Shown here piece after piece: positions 25,230-34,750 of a DNA stretch of 64,000 nucleotides. The DNA is from Collinsella sp. Its GTDB lineage: Bacteria; Actinomycetota; Coriobacteriia; Coriobacteriales; Coriobacteriaceae. The notes below the pieces were generated by a model, which saw only the letters and a program-made list of their open reading frames with translations, was not told where the DNA came from and made no database searches. Position 1 is the first letter of the stretch, and each line of letters opens with the position of its first letter. The stretch is from assembly GCA_018368345.1 (NCBI GenBank), contig JAGZEK010000008.1, positions 62,001-126,000 of the forward strand, read 5' to 3'. Both the position numbers and the translations under genes were made by a program.

Positions 25230-26506
25230 TGGTCTCCCCGGTCGAAATGATCCTTTGGGCAATCCACCACGCCACGACGCTGCTCTTTGGCGTCTTTGCC
25301 TCGGCGGCGCTGTGCGGCGTCGAGCTCAATCGACGCCATGCGCTCGAGCTGGCGGTCGTTACCATTCTGACCGGCACCGCCTTCTCAATCGCCAATGTCG
25401 TTGGCGGCGAACTATTTGCCCGACAGGTTTATCCACTTGTCGTGCACCTGCCGCTTACCGTCTACCTGTGTGCGCGCTACCGTCTGAGCCCGCTGCTCGC
25501 GGCATTGGGCGTCACCAGCGCCTATCTGAGCTGTCAGTTCAGCAACTGGATGGGCATCGCCGCCTTTGCCGCAACCGATTCGCAGATCGCGTACTATCTG
25601 GCGCGCATCGCGACCACGCTCGGCGTCTTTGCCGTCCTGCTGCATTGGGCCGGCGACATTGGACCCCGCCTGGCGATTAAAAGCCCCACCGAGCTGGGCA
25701 TCCTATTAATCCTGCCGCTCGTCTATTACGTCTTTGACTATGCCACCAACGTCTACACCACGCTGTTCCACTCGGGCTCGGTGGTGACGGTTGAGCTTTT
25801 GGCATTTGCGCTCTGTGCCTTCTATCTTATGTTTCTTGCCGTTTACCTGCGCGAATACGAAGAAAAGGAAACCGCCGAGCGAGAGCGTTGGATGCTCGAA
25901 ACCCGCGACAGCGCCGCCATCAAAGAGCTCGAGGCTTGGCGTCAATCTGGGCGCGAGCTGTCGATTCTTCGCCACGATATGCGCCACTTCCTACGCGGCC
26001 TGGCGGCTTTAATTGAGGAGGGCCACACCGACGAGGCGCTCAAACGCATCGACGAACTCTGCGAAGCCGGCGACCGCACCGCCGTACGCCGCTTCTGCGC
26101 CAACGAGACCGTAAACATCGCGCTTTCGTCATTCAACTCAGATATCAATAGAAACGGCATTACCGCCAACCTGCGCGCCGCCGTACCCGAAACCGTCCAC
26201 GTAGGTGACGCCGACCTGTTTAGCGTGCTCTCAAATGCCTTGGAAAACGCTATCACCGCCGCAAGCGCCGCACCCCAAGGAAAGCGATTCGTCGACCTTG
26301 ACCTGCGACTTGAGGACGGCCAGCTGTTGCTGTTAGTTTCCAACACGTTTGACCGCGCGCCGCGCATGGTCGACGGCATGCCCGTGACCCGGCATGCGGG
26401 CCACGGCTTTGGAACCAAGAGCATCAAACTTGCCGTGGAGCGCATGAACGGCAACTGCCAGTTCCGCATTAACGGCGATCGGTTTGAGCTGCGCGCTGTG
26501 ATGTAG
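25229..26506 (+). CDS. GHKL sensor histidine kinase (AgrC/ComD type)
   Basis: A 425-residue kinase with about six membrane helices in residues 1-210, a short coiled coil (REYEEKETAERERW), and the phospho-acceptor motif LRHDMRHFLRG. A GHKL ATPase domain follows, with the N box NALENAI and the lid GHGFGTKSIK. The start overlaps the regulator stop, and the two form one operon. The polytopic sensor and LytTR partner fit the peptide-sensing class; the ligand is unknown. Confidence 0.92.
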   Translation: MVSPVEMILWAIHHATTLLFGVFASAALCGVELNRRHALELAVVTILTGTAFSIANVVGGELFARQVYPLVVHLPLTVYLCARYRLSPLLAALGVTSAYLSCQFSNWMGIAAFAATDSQIAYYLARIATTLGVFAVLLHWAGDIGPRLAIKSPTELGILLILPLVYYVFDYATNVYTTLFHSGSVVTVELLAFALCAFYLMFLAVYLREYEEKETAERERWMLETRDSAAIKELEAWRQSGRELSILRHDMRHFLRGLAALIEEGHTDEALKRIDELCEAGDRTAVRRFCANETVNIALSSFNSDINRNGITANLRAAVPETVHVGDADLFSVLSNALENAITAASAAPQGKRFVDLDLRLEDGQLLLLVSNTFDRAPRMVDGMPVTRHAGHGFGTKSIKLAVERMNGNCQFRINGDRFELRAVM

Positions 26507-26570
26507 AAGTACGGCGCCGATCTCGCGGCGCGCCTCGCCCGCCAGGCAATCGCTCGCCGGTGCCGATCCG

Positions 26571-27146
26571 CTACAGTAGAGCGACCGCCGGGGTCAGCTG
26601 CTTGATGTAGGCCCACATGCGCTGCTTGGCCGCCTTGTCGGTCAGCGCCGCCTCAAAGCCATCGAGCGCGAGCACGCGGCGGCCCTGCACATGGGCGACC
26701 AGGCCGGGCTTGAGCATGGCGGTGTCGAAGTCATCAATCGCCACGAGCATATCGGCGTAGGTTTCGCGCATGACATCGGCCGCGCTGTTATCGAGCAGCA
26801 GCACCGCCTCGGGATCCAGAGCCTCAAGCGCCTCGCGGAACAGCTCGCACGGCAGAGTCTCGCCCACCGCGACCGCTCCATCGCCTGCGCCGGCGACGCT
26901 TGCCAGCACGCAAAAATCCTCGGGCGCGTAGCCGATGGCCCCAAGCGCCTTGCGCAACGCCGCGCCATCCGGACCGGCGGCAAGCTCGCCACCCGAACGC
27001 TCGGCCTCGTCCAAATCGCCTTTGACCAGCACGATCGGCGAGCACGCGTTGCCCACGATGCGCACGCCACGGACCGCAAGCGATGTGAGCTCCTGCTCGG
27101 CCGCCTGGGCGATGGCTTCTTTTTTCTGGCTTTGTGACGTGGACAT
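26571..27146 (-). CDS. Uracil-DNA glycosylase superfamily-like protein, probably degenerate
   Basis: A 191-residue protein from ATG 27146 (GGAGA upstream). The order of motifs recalls family 4 uracil-DNA glycosylases. RIVGNACSPIVLVKGD sits where GEAPG would be, GPDGAALRKALGAIGYAPEDF matches the G-pAG-LL-aiGl stretch, and LPCELFREALEALDPEAVLLLDNSAA matches the C-pfL-ql-liqP-vvvllG-A segment. The end MWAYIKQL also fits. The usual catalytic GE-PG loop is not intact and the four-cysteine cluster is incomplete, so enzymatic activity is doubtful. The resemblance was judged by eye. Confidence 0.5.
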   Translation of the reverse strand: MSTSQSQKKEAIAQAAEQELTSLAVRGVRIVGNACSPIVLVKGDLDEAERSGGELAAGPDGAALRKALGAIGYAPEDFCVLASVAGAGDGAVAVGETLPCELFREALEALDPEAVLLLDNSAADVMRETYADMLVAIDDFDTAMLKPGLVAHVQGRRVLALDGFEAALTDKAAKQRMWAYIKQLTPAVALL

Positions 27147-27282
27147 GCGCTCTCCAATCGTTTGCGTGCCCACCATTATATAAAAGAGCTGCCCGCGAGT
27201 GGTTGCTTTGCGGGCGGCTGGGTATAAGCACGGTCGTACTGAGTTTTACGCGGCCGAGCCGCGTCGTATTATGGAGGTCACC

Positions 27283-27603
27283 ATGGCTGACATTAAGCAG
27301 ATTACCCCCGAGAACTTCGATTCCATCGTTAACGACAGCCTGCCCGTGCTGGTCGATTTTTGGGCGCCCTGGTGCGGGCCCTGCCGATCGCTCTCGCCCA
27401 TCGTGGACGAGGTAGCCGATGAGCTGGCGGGCAAGCTTGCCGTTGCCAAATGCAACGTCGACGACAACCAGGACCTGGCCATGAAGTATGGCGTCATGAG
27501 CATCCCCACGCTGATTGTGTTTAAGAACGGCGAGGAGATTGACCGATCGGTTGGCGCTCTGCCCAAGGCGAGGCTGCAGGCACTGCTGGAGAAGCATCTG
27601 TAA
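27283..27603 (+). CDS. trxA: Thioredoxin
   Basis: A 106-residue thioredoxin with the redox motif WCGPC (Cys31, Cys34), the cis-proline turn SIPTLIVF and the typical fold length. It reduces disulfides in the cytoplasm with thioredoxin reductase, which is not in this window. The ATG at 27283 follows TATGGAGG. It is a single gene, ended by the hairpin at 27715. Confidence 0.96.
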   Translation: MADIKQITPENFDSIVNDSLPVLVDFWAPWCGPCRSLSPIVDEVADELAGKLAVAKCNVDDNQDLAMKYGVMSIPTLIVFKNGEEIDRSVGALPKARLQALLEKHL

Positions 27604-27714
27604 TACGCTTGTTACTTGCCCGCCGTCCATGAGCGGTTTTGCACCGCTCGCCGGACTGCCGGGTGCGGCGCGTGCGACCACGGATAGTATGGTAGTTACA
27701 AACAGCCCCCAGTG

Positions 27715-27752
27715 AACGGGTGCGAGTCGCACAGACTCGCACCCGTTTTCTT
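27715..27752 (+). terminator. Terminator after thioredoxin
   Basis: A perfect 13-bp stem (ACGGGTGCGAGTC and its complement) with a 5-nt loop is followed by TTTTC. Confidence 0.88.
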
Positions 27753-27824
27753 ATGCAGCTGCGCACAGAGTGGGCGTAGTAAAATCTGAACCACTGAACT
27801 GCCCCATACAAAAGGAGATTTCCC

Positions 27825-28073
27825 ATGCATGACGTTGGAATGAACATGAGCCAGCTTGCCATGAGCGTCAAGCAGGTCGACGACACCATCGAGCTCGCTC
27901 GCGAGTGGAGCCATCAGTTGCTGCATGCGACCGAGAATTTTGACATGGAGCGCATCGGCGCCAAGCTCGAGGCAGCCATGGCCGCGCTGCACGAGGCCCA
28001 CGACGCACTCGAGGGCTACGAAGAGGCCATCGAGGCCGACCACAACTCCGTCGGCTCCGTGAAGCTGGTGTAA
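27825..28073 (+). CDS. Small helical protein upstream of nikR
   Basis: An 82-residue protein, start ATG 27825 behind AAAGGAGA. It is predicted almost wholly helical, with a Glu/Ala-rich stretch (EAAMAALHEAHDALEGYEEAIEAD), and contains six scattered histidines. No family was recognised. Its stop is 1 bp before the nikR start, so the two are coupled. A role with nickel or with NikR is inferred from position only. Confidence 0.7.
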   Translation: MHDVGMNMSQLAMSVKQVDDTIELAREWSHQLLHATENFDMERIGAKLEAAMAALHEAHDALEGYEEAIEADHNSVGSVKLV

Positions 28074-28074
28074 C

Positions 28075-28587
28075 GTGGCCGAACACGAGCACGGCTGCGG
28101 GTACGAGCACGAGCATCCGCACGGGGCGGACGGTGACGCAGGCTGCCACTGTAGTGGCTCCGGCTCCGAGCTGGTCCGCTTTTCGGTTACCGCACCGGAC
28201 GACCTGCTGCGCCGTTTTGACGAACAGATCGCGCGCCGCGGCGACGTGGCCAACCGCTCCGAGGCCATGCGCGACCTGATTCGCGCCTCGATCGCCAAGG
28301 AGCAGATGCGCACGCCCGATGAGCATGTTATCGGGTCGCTCACCATGATCTACGACCACCATACCGGCGACCTGACGCGCCGTCTGGACGAAGTGCAGCA
28401 CGACTACACCGACGAGATCGTATCGACCATGCACGTGCATCTGGATCACCACAACTGCTTAGAGATTCTGGCGCTCAAGGGTCGCGGCGAGCGCGTCTAC
28501 GAACTAGCCGACCGCCTGCTGGGCCTGCGCGGCGTTAAGCACGGTGAGCTCACGTGCGCCGCCACCAAGCAGAGCCTGGGGCTGTAG
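28075..28587 (+). CDS. nikR: Nickel-responsive regulator NikR with His/Cys-rich N-terminus
   Basis: A 170-residue protein from GTG 28075. The ribbon-helix-helix domain begins at about residue 32 (ELVRFSVTAPDDLLRRFDE). The ACT-like metal domain holds the nickel ligands with the known spacing: His109, His120, His122, Cys128. Unlike the standard protein of about 130-150 residues, it carries a 30-residue N-terminal tail with six His and three Cys in the first 26 residues, which looks like an extra metal site. NikR represses nickel uptake and related genes when nickel is bound. It is placed just upstream of the hydrogenase maturation genes, which need nickel. Confidence 0.93.
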   Translation: MAEHEHGCGYEHEHPHGADGDAGCHCSGSGSELVRFSVTAPDDLLRRFDEQIARRGDVANRSEAMRDLIRASIAKEQMRTPDEHVIGSLTMIYDHHTGDLTRRLDEVQHDYTDEIVSTMHVHLDHHNCLEILALKGRGERVYELADRLLGLRGVKHGELTCAATKQSLGL

Positions 28588-28629
28588 CGCACCTGTCCCT
28601 ATTTGGTCGGTTTTGATGAGGGGTGTCGC

Positions 28630-31098
28630 ATGCGACATGTGCATATTCATGTGACGGGCATTGTGCAGGGCGTTGGCATGCGGCCGTTTGTGTATCGCGA
28701 GGCCATGGCGCATGGCATTTGCGGATGGGTGCTCAACGCGGGCGACGGCGTGCATATCGAGGCGCACGCTCCGGCCGATGCGCTCGATGCTTTTGTTGCC
28801 GCGCTTTCTGCGCATGCGCCTGCGGCAGCCCGCGTAGAATATGTCGAGGTTGTGGACCTGGCAGCCCACGGTTGGGATACCGCCAATGAACAGGGTTTTC
28901 GCATCGTAGCATCGCAGGACCAGACCGCGCACACGACGCTCGTCTCACCCGATATCGCCACCTGCGATGATTGTCTGCGCGAGTTGTTCGACCCCGCCGA
29001 TCGGCGCTATCACTACCCTTTTATCAACTGTACCAACTGCGGACCGCGCTTTACCATCATCCGGTCGCTGCCTTATGACCGAGCGGCCACGTCGATGAAT
29101 TGTTTTCCCATGTGTCCTGAGTGTGCCGCGGAGTATGCCGACCCACTCGACCGGCGTTTTCACGCGCAGCCCGATGCCTGCTTTGATTGCGGGCCGCATA
29201 TCACGTGGCGCGAAGCGAGCGTGGGCGGTGAGCCGGGCGAAGCCGCCGCGTTGCCGGCCGTCGGCACCACGCGCGAGACCAGCGACGCCATTATCGACCG
29301 CTGTGTTGAGCTGCTGGCCGGTGGCGGTATCGTCGCCATCAAGGGTCTGGGCGGATTTCACTTGGCATGCGACGCTTCCAACGAGCAGGCGGTAGCCGAG
29401 CTTCGCCGCCGCAAACGCCGCAGCAACAAACCGCTTGCCGTTATGGTACGCGACCTTGCCGACGCTGAACGCCTGTGCCATGTCAACGACGTTGCACGCG
29501 GCTTGCTGGCCGGCAGCATTCGCCCCATTGTGCTGCTGCGCCGGCGTGCTGCTTGCGAGAGCGGCGGCTCCCCCGACGCCCTCGCGCTCGCGCCGTCCGT
29601 CGCGCACGACCTTCCAGAGCTCGGTGTTATGCTCCCCTACACCCCGCTTCAGCATCTGTTGCTTGCCGCGGCAGAAGCCCGCGGTATGCACGCGCTCGTC
29701 ATGACCAGCGGAAACCTGAGCGAAGAGCCCATCGAGACCGATGACGATCTTGCCCGGGAGCGCCTCGTTGCCGCCGGCATCGCCGATGCGTTGCTCGGCA
29801 ACGACCGCGCGATCCTCTCGCGCTACGACGACTCTGTAGTGCGCGTGGTCGACGGCGCCGTTATGCCCGTGCGCCGCGCTCGCGGATATGCACCCCAGCC
29901 GTTGCCGTTGCCGGCGCTCGACGGCGCTCCGTCCTGCGTGCTCGCCTGCGGGCCACAACAAAAGGCCACGATTGCGCTCACGCGTGAAGGGACGAACGGC
30001 GAGGCAACCTGTTTTGTGTCGCAGCATATCGGCGATGTTGAAAACGGCGAGACCTTCGATGCCTGGAACGCCGCGCGCACGCGCTTGGAAGATCTCTTTG
30101 ACTTGGCGCCCGCCGCCTTGGCCTGCGATTTGCACCCCAGCTATCTATCGAGCCAGTGGGCGCGCGAGCAGGCACGGGAGCACAATCTGCCGCTCGTCGA
30201 GGTGCAGCACCATCATGCGCATATCGCGAGCGTAATGGCCGAGGCCATCGCCGCGGGCCAGCTTACAACCGACGCGCGTGTCCTTGGCATCGCCTTTGAC
30301 GGCACCGGCGCCGGCACCGATGGGACCATTTGGGGCGGCGAGTTTCTTGTTGCCGGCCTTGGCGGCTTTGAGCGCGCCGCGCATTTGCTCACCTGGGCGC
30401 TCCCCGGCGGGGCGGCCTCCGTGCGCGACGCCCGCCGCAACGCCTTTGCCCTGCTCAGTGAGCTCGGTCTGCTCGAGCACCCAGGCGCCGCTCGGCTTTT
30501 GGGCAGCCTCGACGAGCAAACGCGCAGCGTGACAGCCACCATGATCGAGCACGGCATCAACAGCCCGCGCACCAGCAGCATGGGGCGTCTCTTTGATGCC
30601 GCGGCAGCAATTCTGGGCATCTGCGACAAGGCAACCTACGAGGGCGAGCCTGCCATAGAACTCGAAGCCGCCGCCTGGCGCGCGTTCAGCAGTGAAAGTG
30701 CCTGCCCCACCGGCAATATGGCCAGCTTTTCCGTAACCGAATCATCCCGTCCGGACGACTTCCATGTTCTGAACTCCAGACCGCTTTTTGAGGCGCTTTT
30801 GGAGGGAATCAGGACCGGCGTGCCCGCCGGCAAGCTCGCGCTCGACTTCCATGTCACCATCGCACGCGCGTCGGCCCGCATCGCAAGCGAGATCTGCGTC
30901 CGTGAAGACCTCGACACCGTCGCGCTCTCGGGCGGCGTGTTCATGAACCGACTTTTGCTTCGGCTCCTTACCCACGAACTCAAAGACGCCAGTCTTGCCG
31001 TCTTGGTCTCCCACGCCGTGCCCGTCAACGACGGCTGCATCGCCTACGGTCAGGCCGCCATCGCTCGCGCTCGCCTCGCGCAGACAGCATCGCGATAG
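28630..31098 (+). CDS. hypF: Carbamoyltransferase HypF
   Basis: An 822-residue protein with all HypF parts. These are an acylphosphatase domain (about 1-90, GIVQGVGMRPFVYR), two zinc-finger motifs (CDDCLRELFDP with CTNCGPRF, and CPECAAEYADP with CFDCGP), a YrdC-like domain (about 200-390) and a Kae1-like carbamoyltransferase domain with HHHAH and the GTGAGTDGTIWGGE motif. HypF makes the thiocarbamate on HypE that becomes the cyanide ligands of NiFe-hydrogenase. The ATG at 28630 follows GAGGGGTG. It starts 42 bp after nikR and leads hypF-C-D-E. Confidence 0.96.
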   Translation: MRHVHIHVTGIVQGVGMRPFVYREAMAHGICGWVLNAGDGVHIEAHAPADALDAFVAALSAHAPAAARVEYVEVVDLAAHGWDTANEQGFRIVASQDQTAHTTLVSPDIATCDDCLRELFDPADRRYHYPFINCTNCGPRFTIIRSLPYDRAATSMNCFPMCPECAAEYADPLDRRFHAQPDACFDCGPHITWREASVGGEPGEAAALPAVGTTRETSDAIIDRCVELLAGGGIVAIKGLGGFHLACDASNEQAVAELRRRKRRSNKPLAVMVRDLADAERLCHVNDVARGLLAGSIRPIVLLRRRAACESGGSPDALALAPSVAHDLPELGVMLPYTPLQHLLLAAAEARGMHALVMTSGNLSEEPIETDDDLARERLVAAGIADALLGNDRAILSRYDDSVVRVVDGAVMPVRRARGYAPQPLPLPALDGAPSCVLACGPQQKATIALTREGTNGEATCFVSQHIGDVENGETFDAWNAARTRLEDLFDLAPAALACDLHPSYLSSQWAREQAREHNLPLVEVQHHHAHIASVMAEAIAAGQLTTDARVLGIAFDGTGAGTDGTIWGGEFLVAGLGGFERAAHLLTWALPGGAASVRDARRNAFALLSELGLLEHPGAARLLGSLDEQTRSVTATMIEHGINSPRTSSMGRLFDAAAAILGICDKATYEGEPAIELEAAAWRAFSSESACPTGNMASFSVTESSRPDDFHVLNSRPLFEALLEGIRTGVPAGKLALDFHVTIARASARIASEICVREDLDTVALSGGVFMNRLLLRLLTHELKDASLAVLVSHAVPVNDGCIAYGQAAIARARLAQTASR

Positions 31099-31229
31099 GC
31101 TGTTTTGCCAGCCTGCGCGCCGCCGTCTCACAGGTGTAACGCGTTTGCTCGTGACTCCCGCGAGCGCTACCATCAACTGATGGGTAATTAGGCGCCTATC
31201 CAGCGCAAAACGTATAAAAGGGGAACATT

Positions 31230-31490
31230 ATGTGCCTTGCCGTTCCCGGTAAAGTGGTCAAACGCGACGACGACCTTAAGGCGACCGTCGACATGATGGG
31301 CATCGAGCGCCCCGTTTCGCTGCGCCTCGTGCCGACGGCACAGGTAGGCGACTATATTCTCGTGCACGCCGGCTTTGGCATTCAGATTGTCGACGAGCAG
31401 GAGGCGCAGGAGACGCTCGACCTGGTCAACACCATGACCGAACTGGTCGAAGAAGACCAGCTGGCCACCAACCCGGCGGAGGCTTACTAG
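31230..31490 (+). CDS. hypC: Hydrogenase maturation chaperone HypC
   Basis: An 86-residue HypC/HybG protein starting MCLAVPGKV; the Cys2 that binds iron with HypD is present. It shuttles the Fe(CN)2CO unit from HypD to the hydrogenase large subunit. The stop overlaps the hypD GTG start (TAGTG), so the two are translationally coupled. AAAAGGGG precedes the start. Confidence 0.95.
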   Translation: MCLAVPGKVVKRDDDLKATVDMMGIERPVSLRLVPTAQVGDYILVHAGFGIQIVDEQEAQETLDLVNTMTELVEEDQLATNPAEAY

Positions 31491-32602
31491 TGGCGGCCGG
31501 ACAGCCGGCTCGCTCCGGTATCGACTTCTCGGCATTCCGCGATCCCAAGCTGGCTCGCGAGCTCATCGAGCGCATCCGTGAACTCGTCGGCGACCGCGCC
31601 ATCAACCTTATGGAAGTCTGCGGCACGCACACCGTGAGCATCGGTCGCTATGGCTTTCGCTCCATTATGCCTGCCGGGCTCAAACTGCTGAGCGGTCCGG
31701 GTTGCCCCGTCTGCGTTACCGCCAACCGCGATATCGACCATGCAATCGCGCTCGCCAAGATGGACGGCGCCATCATCACCACCTTTGGCGACATGATGCG
31801 CGTGCCCGGGTCGTCTACCTCGCTCGCCGCGCAAAAGGCGGCGGGGCGCGATATTCGCATTGTGTACTCCCCGCTCGATGCACTCGATATCGCCGAACAC
31901 AACCCCGATCGCCCGGTCATCTTTATGGGCGTCGGCTTTGAGACCACGACGCCCACCATCGCCGCCGCCATTTTGGAGGCCGATGCACGCGGACTCCAGA
32001 ACTTCTCGGTCTATTGCGCCCACAAGACCACGCCGCCGGCGCTGCGCGCCATCGCCAACGATCCCGAGACCACTATCGACGGCTTTATCCTTCCGGGACA
32101 CGTCGCCACCATCACGGGCTTAGCCCCCTTTGACTTTTTGGTCGATGAGTTCAATACCCCGGGTGTGGTCACCGGATTTGAGCCGGTCGATATTCTGCAG
32201 GGCATCTGCATGCTGGTCCAGATGGTTGTTGAGGGGCAGCCCGCAATCGACAACGCCTACCGCCGTGGCGTCAACGCAGACGGCAACCCCGTGGCGCGCC
32301 AGCTGGTCGAGCAGGTGTTTGAGCCATGCGACACCACGTGGCGTGGGCTGGGGCCGATTGCCAACTCGGGCCTTTCCATCCGCCCCGAGTTCTCGCGCTT
32401 TGATGCCCGCACTCGCTTTGACGTGCCCGTTGAGACGACGGTCGAGCCGCGTGGGTGCCGCTGCGGCGACGTGCTGCGCGGGGCCATTACGCCGAGCAGC
32501 TGCCCTCTGTTCGGCCGCGCTTGTACACCCGAGCATCCCATCGGCCCCTGCATGGTGAGTTCCGAGGGCAGCTGTGCAGCATATTTCCGCTACCGAGGCT
32601 AA
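31490..32602 (+). CDS. hypD: Hydrogenase maturation protein HypD
   Basis: A 370-residue protein with a 4Fe-4S cluster and redox cysteines. Motifs are MEVCGTHTVSIGRYG, LSGPGCPVCVT, GFETTTP, LPGHVATITG, and the C-terminal cluster region RGCRCGDVLRG with SSCPLFGRACTPEHPIGPCMVS. HypD is the scaffold where the iron receives CN and CO ligands. It starts at a GTG that overlaps the hypC stop. Confidence 0.96.
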   Translation: MAAGQPARSGIDFSAFRDPKLARELIERIRELVGDRAINLMEVCGTHTVSIGRYGFRSIMPAGLKLLSGPGCPVCVTANRDIDHAIALAKMDGAIITTFGDMMRVPGSSTSLAAQKAAGRDIRIVYSPLDALDIAEHNPDRPVIFMGVGFETTTPTIAAAILEADARGLQNFSVYCAHKTTPPALRAIANDPETTIDGFILPGHVATITGLAPFDFLVDEFNTPGVVTGFEPVDILQGICMLVQMVVEGQPAIDNAYRRGVNADGNPVARQLVEQVFEPCDTTWRGLGPIANSGLSIRPEFSRFDARTRFDVPVETTVEPRGCRCGDVLRGAITPSSCPLFGRACTPEHPIGPCMVSSEGSCAAYFRYRG

Positions 32603-32686
32603 TGGGTTCCGCCGCTCTAACGAACGGCGGGCCGGTCGACGCTGCACCTCACCCATATAATTCCGTCCTCGATTGGAGTTTTCGAT

Positions 32687-33721
32687 ATGTCCCGTACTGC
32701 CACCGATAGCACCGTCCTGCTGGGCCACGGCTCTGGCGGTCAGATGATGAAACGCATCATCGATGAGGTCTTTTTGGATGCCTTTGGGTCGCCCGAGCTG
32801 CTCGAGGGCAACGATGCCGGCGTCGCCGCGCTGCCCACGAGCGGGCGCATCGCCATGTCGACCGACAGCTTTGTAGTCTCGCCGCAGTTCTTCCCCGGGG
32901 GCAACATCGGCCGCCTCGCTGTATGCGGAACCGTCAACGACGTCGCGACCTCGGGTGCCAACGTACGCTACCTATCGTGCGGCTTTATCCTCGAAGAGGG
33001 CTATCCCATGGATAAGCTCCGCCAGATTGTGCAAACGATGGCCGAGACGGCGCACGAGGCGGGCGTGGCGATCATCACCGGCGACACCAAAGTGGTCGAG
33101 CGCGGCGGGGCCGACGGCGTCTACATCAATACCGCCGGCGTGGGCGAAGTGCCCGTGGGCGTAGCGCTCAGCGGCGCCAACTGCCAGCCCGGCGATGTCA
33201 TTCTGGTATCGGGTACGCTGGGCGACCACGGTATCGCCATCATGAGCCAACGCGAGGGCTTGGCGTTTTCGAGCACCATCGAAAGCGATGCCGCGCCGCT
33301 CAACCACCTGATTGCCGATGTGCTTGCCGCAGCACCCGAAACACGCTGCTTCCGCGACCCCACGCGCGGCGGCCTGGCGTCCACGCTCAATGAGTTTGCC
33401 CAGGCCAGCGGCGTTGCCATGGAGGTCGACGAGGATGCCGTGCCTGTGCGCCCCGACGTGCAGGCAGCCTGCGAGATGCTCGGCTATGACGTGCTGCAGG
33501 TAGCAAACGAGGGCAAGATGGTTGCCGTGGTGCCGGCCGAGCAGGCCGATGCCGCGCTGGCAGCCATGCGCGCCGCGCGCTACGGCGAGAATGCCGCTAT
33601 TATCGGTCGCGTGCTGCCGCTTGCCGAGGACGCCCGCCCCGCCGTGCGCGTGCGCACCGGCTGGGGCTCGACCCGCATCCTCGACATGCTCGTAGGAGAG
33701 CAGCTGCCGAGGATTTGCTAA
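32687..33721 (+). CDS. hypE: Hydrogenase maturation protein HypE
   Basis: A 344-residue PurM-like ATPase with LLGHGSGGQMM at the N-terminus and the obligatory C-terminal PRIC, whose cysteine carries the thiocarbamate that is dehydrated to thiocyanate. It starts 84 bp after hypD with GGAG upstream. hypA, hypB and hydrogenase subunits are not in the window. Confidence 0.96.
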   Translation: MSRTATDSTVLLGHGSGGQMMKRIIDEVFLDAFGSPELLEGNDAGVAALPTSGRIAMSTDSFVVSPQFFPGGNIGRLAVCGTVNDVATSGANVRYLSCGFILEEGYPMDKLRQIVQTMAETAHEAGVAIITGDTKVVERGGADGVYINTAGVGEVPVGVALSGANCQPGDVILVSGTLGDHGIAIMSQREGLAFSSTIESDAAPLNHLIADVLAAAPETRCFRDPTRGGLASTLNEFAQASGVAMEVDEDAVPVRPDVQAACEMLGYDVLQVANEGKMVAVVPAEQADAALAAMRAARYGENAAIIGRVLPLAEDARPAVRVRTGWGSTRILDMLVGEQLPRIC

Positions 33722-33826
33722 CGACAAAGGCTCAGGGCTATTAAAGATATTCAGATTCCAAACATGCCCGGCACGCATGCCAAGTATCATGGGGTGCGTT
33801 TTACAACTCAAGCGGCAGGAGCACCC

Positions 33827-34495
33827 ATGGCAGCAGCTTTTTCCCATGTGATCTTTGATCTGGATGGCACCATCCTCAACACGCTCGAGGACCTGGCGGC
33901 CGCCGGCAACCATACCTGCGAGACGCACGGCTGGCCCACGTTTGCCGTAGACGAGTACCGCTACAAGGTGGGAAACGGCATGCTCAAGCTGGTCGAGCGC
34001 TTTATGCCTGCCGAGTATGCGGGCGACGGCCGTATGTTTGAGCAGACGCTTGCCGAGTTTAGGGCTTACTACGGCGAACACAAGGAGGACCACACCGCAC
34101 CGTACGCCGGTACGATCGAGATGCTCGACCGCCTGCGCACCGCGGGCGTGCAGCTTGCCGTGCTCACCAACAAGGACCATGTTTCGGCCGCTCCGCTTAT
34201 CGAAAAATACTTTGGTTCCGAGCGCTTTGCGCTGGTGCAGGGCCGCGTCGATGCGTTTCCTCCCAAGCCCGAGGCGCCTGTTACGCTGCATGTGATGGAA
34301 GAGCTAGGCGCCGACCCGGCAACCACGCTCTATGTGGGCGATTCCAATGTCGATGTTCTGACCGGTCACAACGCCGGCCTCAAGAGCGCCGGTGTCAGCT
34401 GGGGCTTCCGCGGCCGCGCAGAGCTGGAGTCCGCCGGCGCCGACTACGTGGTGGACACCCAAGACGAGCTCGCGGCGCTGATTCTGGGCGAGTAG
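33827..34495 (+). CDS. HAD-superfamily phosphatase (phosphoglycolate phosphatase type)
   Basis: A 222-residue HAD hydrolase from ATG 33827 (AGGAG upstream). Motif I is DLDGT (residues 11-15), motif II VLTNKDH, motif III around KPE and motif IV YVGDSNVD; a helical cap lies between I and II. The layout fits Gph/PGP-like enzymes that remove phosphate from small metabolites; the true substrate is not known. It follows hypE by 105 bp and may be read through from that operon. A triple hairpin array starts 41 bp after its stop. Confidence 0.87.
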   Translation: MAAAFSHVIFDLDGTILNTLEDLAAAGNHTCETHGWPTFAVDEYRYKVGNGMLKLVERFMPAEYAGDGRMFEQTLAEFRAYYGEHKEDHTAPYAGTIEMLDRLRTAGVQLAVLTNKDHVSAAPLIEKYFGSERFALVQGRVDAFPPKPEAPVTLHVMEELGADPATTLYVGDSNVDVLTGHNAGLKSAGVSWGFRGRAELESAGADYVVDTQDELAALILGE

Positions 34496-34536
34496 CGGGG
34501 CTGTCGCTCAACACGGCTGCATAGATTCTGTCGCGC

Positions 34537-34706
34537 GGAAAGCGCATCCCGTTTTGCCGCCCCAGAATGGGATGCGCTTTCCGGTTGAGCCTTGTCGGGG
34601 AAACGGCATCCCGTTTCAGAGCAATATTCCGGGTCGCACTTTCCACAACCCACCCCATCCGGAAACCGCGACCCGCTATTCGGCCAAATACCGGCTCGTA
34701 TTTTCC
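34537..34706 (+). repeat. Array of three 46-nt hairpins (family G, cluster 2)
   Basis: Units at 34537-34582, 34599-34644 and 34661-34706 are each 46 nt with 16-nt spacers, giving an exact 62-nt period. All begin GGAAA and end TTTCC and have inner arms of the type GCATCCC/GGGATGC. The third unit of cluster 1 and the second unit here are alike over most positions. The stretch 34496-34970 holds this array and the composite element after it, and no gene. Confidence 0.88.
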
Positions 34707-34750
34707 CGAGCATTCGATGCAACGCTGGCGCAAGGAGTGTCCCCAACTGC

